NCBI GenBank assembly: GCA_027016915.1 | Contig: JALURJ010000067.1 | Location: 1 to 5,735, forward strand | Source: Desulfurococcales archaeon | Lineage (GTDB): Archaea; Thermoproteota; Thermoprotei_A; Sulfolobales; WAQK01 | Reading direction: 5' to 3' | DNA length: 5,735 bases | Shown here: positions 3,484 to 5,735 of the stretch, in pieces | Numbering within the stretch: the first letter of the stretch is position 1 | Layout: the number at the start of each line of letters is the position of its first letter | Program-made: the position numbers and the translations under genes | The notes under the pieces: generated by a model | Seen by the model: only the letters and a program-made list of their open reading frames with translations | What the model was told of the DNA's origin: nothing | The model's database searches: none

Positions 3484-5735
3484 GCGTCCAGGCTGCAGAG
3501 GGCATGGTTATAGATGCGAAGAGGGAGTTCCTCCTCTTTCTAAAGACGTTTAGGGATAGGCAGGGGGTGCTCAAGTATAGGGAGCGGATCAAGGAGATGG
3601 TCTCCCTCAAGAGGACAAGTGTGACCGTGGATCTCGACGACCTCTACATGTATAACCCGAAGCTCGTTTCCCTGCTTGTCAAGAACCCTGAGCCCGTCCT
3701 CGAAGCCGCGTCGGAGGCGCTGCGGGAGATAGTCAGGCAGGAGGACCCGGTCTTCGCCGACACTGTGGATAGGTTCTTTGTCCGTGTCAAGCATATGCAG
3801 GCAGTCAAGCTGAGGGAGCTTCGCAGCGAGTATGTTGGCCGGCTCGTCATGGTTGAGGGCATCCTGGTCAGGGCCACGCCGGTCAAGGAGAAGCTGATCA
3901 AGTCTGTGCTCAGACACGTGGGTGAGGAGGGGGAGCACGAGTTCACCTGGCCGCTGGAGGGGGAGATGCACGACGAGTTCGAACTGCCGGCCGAGTGCCC
4001 GGTGTGCGGCGGCAGACCGCCCTTCAGGCTTGTGCCCGAGAAATCGGTTTATGCTGACTGGCAGAAGGTGGTTATCCAGGAGAAGCCTGAAGAGGTTCCT
4101 CCAGGACAGCTGCCCAGGAGCATAGAGGTGATCCTTACACGCGACCTGGTGGACCTAGCCAGGCCCGGCGACCGTGTCTCGGTAACAGGAGTTCTAAAGG
4201 TGCGGCCAGTGGGCTCCCTCAAGCGAGGCACAGGTAAGCCGCCCATATTCGACATGTACATAGACGCCGTCCACATAGACGTGTCCCAGAAGCTCCTCGA
4301 AGAAGTCATGATAACCAAGGAGGACGAGGAGAAGATAAAGAACCTGGCCAAGGACCCATGGATAAGGAAGAGGATCATAGCCAGCATAGCACCAGGCATA
4401 CACGGACACTGGGATATAAAGGAAGCAATAGCCCTAGCCCTATTCGGAGGCGTGCCAAAACAACTAGAAGACGGCACCCGCATCAGAGGAGACATACACG
4501 TCCTCATAATAGGCGACCCAGGCACCGCCAAGAGCTTGACGTATAGTGAACCCATACTCTACATCGACCATAACGGAAAGCTGAGATCAGAACCCATAGG
4601 AAGCCTAGTGGACCGTTTTATGGAGAAGTACAGAGAGCACGTCAGGGTGGAAGGCGACACCGAGATCCTAGACCTCAGACGACTCAATGTGCAGCTGTGG
4701 GCTCCCTCTATAAACCCCCATACGCTCAACTTTGAGCTAAAACAGATCAAGGCTCTAATAAGACACAGCGCGCCTAAAACAGTCGTCATTGTGAAAACCA
4801 GGGATGGGCGTAGAATAGTTGTAACAAAGGACCATAGCCTAATAGCTCTCATAGGCGACAAGCTTGTTCCCCTAAAACCTTATGAAGCTCTTAACCTGAG
4901 GGTTCCGATTCCAGTACTGAAACAATTACCAGCTCCTAGCGTTATACCAGGACAAACCTCCGTTACGCTGCCCAGAGGCACTAGCCTAAGCGTCTTAGGC
5001 AGCGTAGCAGTACTGACGCAAGGAAAAATGCAACAAGCAGGAAATACTGCAACGCTAGAGATGAATGAATACGTGGAGTGGGACCTGGTAGAGACGGTCG
5101 AAGAGATCCCAATAGCAAAGGTTGAGCCAGAGAAACACAGCCACGTCTACGACATCTCCGTAGAGGACAATGAAAACTTTGTGGCCGGGACGGGCCAAAT
5201 ATTCGTTCATAACAGCCAGCTACTCCAGTTCGCCGCCCGTATAGCGCCACGAGGCATATACACCAGCGGTAAGGGTAGCAGCGCCGCCGGGCTCTGCGTG
5301 CTGCCGGACACGTATATTGTGCTTGAGGATGGCACTATAACGACGATCAAAGAGGTGGTAGATAGAGTACTTGGCGCTGGGAAGAGTGTTGCGGAGCATA
5401 GAGGAAAGGTGCTTAGCCTCAATACAGGATGCCTTAGCCTATATTACGGAGACGTCGAGAAGGCATGGAGACTGACAGCAAGCTCCATAGTGAAAATAGA
5501 GACAGGTAGTGGTGTCGAGATAGGGCTCACGCCTGAAAACCCTGTGCTCACTATAAGAAATGGTAGGATTTCCTGGAAGAGGGCCTCAGAGCTCAAGCCT
5601 GGAGATTATATTGCGCGGATTAAGGCCTACCAGGTTGATAATGGCGGGAACAGGGATCTTGATCCCCTAGACTTCGCCGACCTCCCCGACAATGTTAAGG
5701 TTAAGGTAAAGGATGAGGTTGCAACAAACATACTC
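3480..5735 (+). CDS. mcm: Replicative helicase MCM precursor with two inteins, cut by window edge
   Basis: This is the MCM AAA+ helicase, which as a hexamer unwinds DNA at the fork with GINS. Translation from GTG 3480 gives 752 codons open to the last base. Of these, 351 extein residues precede intein 1, 27 lie between the inteins, and the rest of the ATPase core and C-terminus lie beyond the window. The N-terminal domain shows LRELRSEYVGRLVMVEGILVR, a zinc-binding region (H146, H153, C173, C176), and the allosteric loop QEKPEEVPPGQLPR from residue 200. The core shows DPWIRKRI, SIAPGIHGHW, ALALFGGVPKQLEDG, IRGDIHVLIIGDPGTAK (Walker A) and, between the inteins, SQLLQFAARIAPRGIYTSGK followed by GSSAAGL. 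All match crenarchaeal MCM closely. The start overlaps gins23 by four bases. Third-base usage drifts from G/C- to A/C-ending codons towards intein 1. Neither Walker B, sensor nor arginine finger is visible here. Confidence 0.97.
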   Translation, partial: MSVQAAEGMVIDAKREFLLFLKTFRDRQGVLKYRERIKEMVSLKRTSVTVDLDDLYMYNPKLVSLLVKNPEPVLEAASEALREIVRQEDPVFADTVDRFFVRVKHMQAVKLRELRSEYVGRLVMVEGILVRATPVKEKLIKSVLRHVGEEGEHEFTWPLEGEMHDEFELPAECPVCGGRPPFRLVPEKSVYADWQKVVIQEKPEEVPPGQLPRSIEVILTRDLVDLARPGDRVSVTGVLKVRPVGSLKRGTGKPPIFDMYIDAVHIDVSQKLLEEVMITKEDEEKIKNLAKDPWIRKRIIASIAPGIHGHWDIKEAIALALFGGVPKQLEDGTRIRGDIHVLIIGDPGTAKSLTYSEPILYIDHNGKLRSEPIGSLVDRFMEKYREHVRVEGDTEILDLRRLNVQLWAPSINPHTLNFELKQIKALIRHSAPKTVVIVKTRDGRRIVVTKDHSLIALIGDKLVPLKPYEALNLRVPIPVLKQLPAPSVIPGQTSVTLPRGTSLSVLGSVAVLTQGKMQQAGNTATLEMNEYVEWDLVETVEEIPIAKVEPEKHSHVYDISVEDNENFVAGTGQIFVHNSQLLQFAARIAPRGIYTSGKGSSAAGLCVLPDTYIVLEDGTITTIKEVVDRVLGAGKSVAEHRGKVLSLNTGCLSLYYGDVEKAWRLTASSIVKIETGSGVEIGLTPENPVLTIRNGRISWKRASELKPGDYIARIKAYQVDNGGNRDLDPLDFADLPDNVKVKVKDEVATNIL
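3915..4007 (+). other. MCM zinc-binding motif, variant form
   Basis: This covers residues 146-176 of the MCM precursor. CPVC (173-176) supplies the second ligand pair. The first pair in Sulfolobus MCM is His and Cys five residues apart (HIHPDC). Here the aligned stretch reads HVGEEGEHEF: H146 is kept, the Cys position is not Cys, and a new His (H153) appears seven residues after H146. A His2Cys2 site is the likely outcome. This is inferred from a remembered alignment, not computed. Confidence 0.6.
4533..5213 (+). mobile_element. MCM intein 1: Ser1 mini-intein inside Walker A
   Basis: This is a 227-residue intein lacking a homing endonuclease. Boundaries come from rejoining GDPGTAK and SQLLQF. 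Intein Ser1 (4533) directly follows the Walker A Lys, terminal Asn227 is at 5211-5213, and +1 Ser at 5214 becomes the Walker A Ser after splicing. Block A begins SLTYSEPILYI. Block B is TKDH (intein residues 98-101) with catalytic Thr and His. Block F is HVYDISVEDNENFVAG with Asp207. The end is FVHN, with penultimate His226 and Asn227. Between the Hint halves (about residues 125-190) there is only a low-complexity linker and no LAGLIDADG, so this is a mini-intein that could splice but not home by itself. The linker DNA holds a nested inverted repeat. Codon use is richer in A- and T-ending codons than at the start of mcm. MCM (CDC21) inteins at the P-loop are known in euryarchaea. Confidence 0.93.
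4964..5006 (+). repeat. Nested inverted repeats within MCM intein 1 linker
   Basis: Two perfect inverted repeats are nested. The outer arms are TACGCTGCC (4964-4972) and GGCAGCGTA (4998-5006), nine bases each. The inner arms are GCCTAAG (4984-4990) and CTTAGGC (4994-5000), seven bases each with a 3-base CGT loop. They share bases 4998-5000, so only one stem can form fully at a time. The repeat lies in the linker where an endonuclease domain would be inserted. Its function is unknown; it could be chance or a scar of domain loss. Confidence 0.7.
5295..5735 (+). mobile_element. MCM intein 2: Cys1 intein, N-terminal part, lacking the block B His
   Basis: The conserved MCM stretch GKGSSAAGL, normally followed by TAAV, runs into CVLPDTYIVLEDGTITTI, a classic intein N-terminus (block A, Cys1 at 5295). 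It is open for 147 residues to the window end. Block B reads GLTPENPVLTI: Thr79 is present, but the position normally held by His is Asn82. RASELKPGDYIARI (about 96-109) is the usual Hint-fold turn after block B. The C-terminal splicing half, any endonuclease domain and the +1 residue (expected Thr) lie outside the window. Cys1 distinguishes it from intein 1 and from the RfcS intein, both of which use Ser1, so it is probably an independent insertion. It may splice by a compensated mechanism or be slow; this cannot be told from the sequence. Confidence 0.9.

Noticed and set aside
3540..3971. Minus-strand open frame of 143 codons
   Set aside because: It is antisense to the MCM N-terminal domain. 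Its open length is explained by the biased codon use of the real gene.
4049..4555. Minus-strand open frame of 168 codons
   Set aside because: It is antisense to conserved MCM sequence, including the allosteric loop and Walker A, and its composition is that of a shadow frame.
4520..4560. Possible frameshift or disruption of mcm in Walker A
   Set aside because: The frame stays open and the sequence resumes exactly at the conserved SQLLQF after an intein with block A, B, F and terminal HN motifs, so it is an intein rather than damage.

Overview
The window is a compact DNA-replication locus from an archaeon, most likely a hyperthermophilic member of the Thermoproteota (Crenarchaeota; a Desulfurococcales or Sulfolobales relative is the best guess). 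The reasons are archaeal RFC small and large subunits, a single MCM of the Sulfolobus type, a two-domain Gins23 directly upstream of mcm, TATA-like promoters, frequent AGG/AGA and ATA codons, and GC-rich exteins. The species cannot be named from the sequence alone.

Layout. Bases 2785-2913 are a 129-bp divergent promoter region. To its left, on the minus strand, rfcS (clamp-loader small subunit, 2784 to 475) is followed 5 bases later by rfcL (large subunit, starting at 469 and running off the left edge). To its right, on the plus strand, gins23 (2914-3483) overlaps the GTG start of mcm (3480 to beyond the right edge) in a GTGA junction. The mcm frame stays open to the last base of the window.

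The notable feature is three inteins in two of the four genes. RfcS carries a 446-residue Ser1 intein with both LAGLIDADG motifs, inserted in the AAA+ core at LNA/SDERG. MCM carries a 227-residue Ser1 mini-intein that splits the Walker A motif (GDPGTAK/S). Only 27 extein residues later comes a second, Cys1 intein (SSAAGL/C...) that is cut off by the window edge. This second intein has Asn where the block B catalytic His is expected. Clamp loader and replicative helicase therefore both depend on protein splicing for an intact ATPase core.

Together the genes encode the CMG-like helicase side (MCM plus the GINS subunit Gins23) and the PCNA-loading side (RFC) of the replisome, expressed from back-to-back promoters. 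Other points of interest are a variant MCM zinc-binding motif, a strong drift in third-codon-position composition along mcm towards the first intein, and a nested inverted repeat where the mini-intein would have lost its endonuclease. No RNA genes, CRISPR arrays, insertion sequences or convincing terminators were found.
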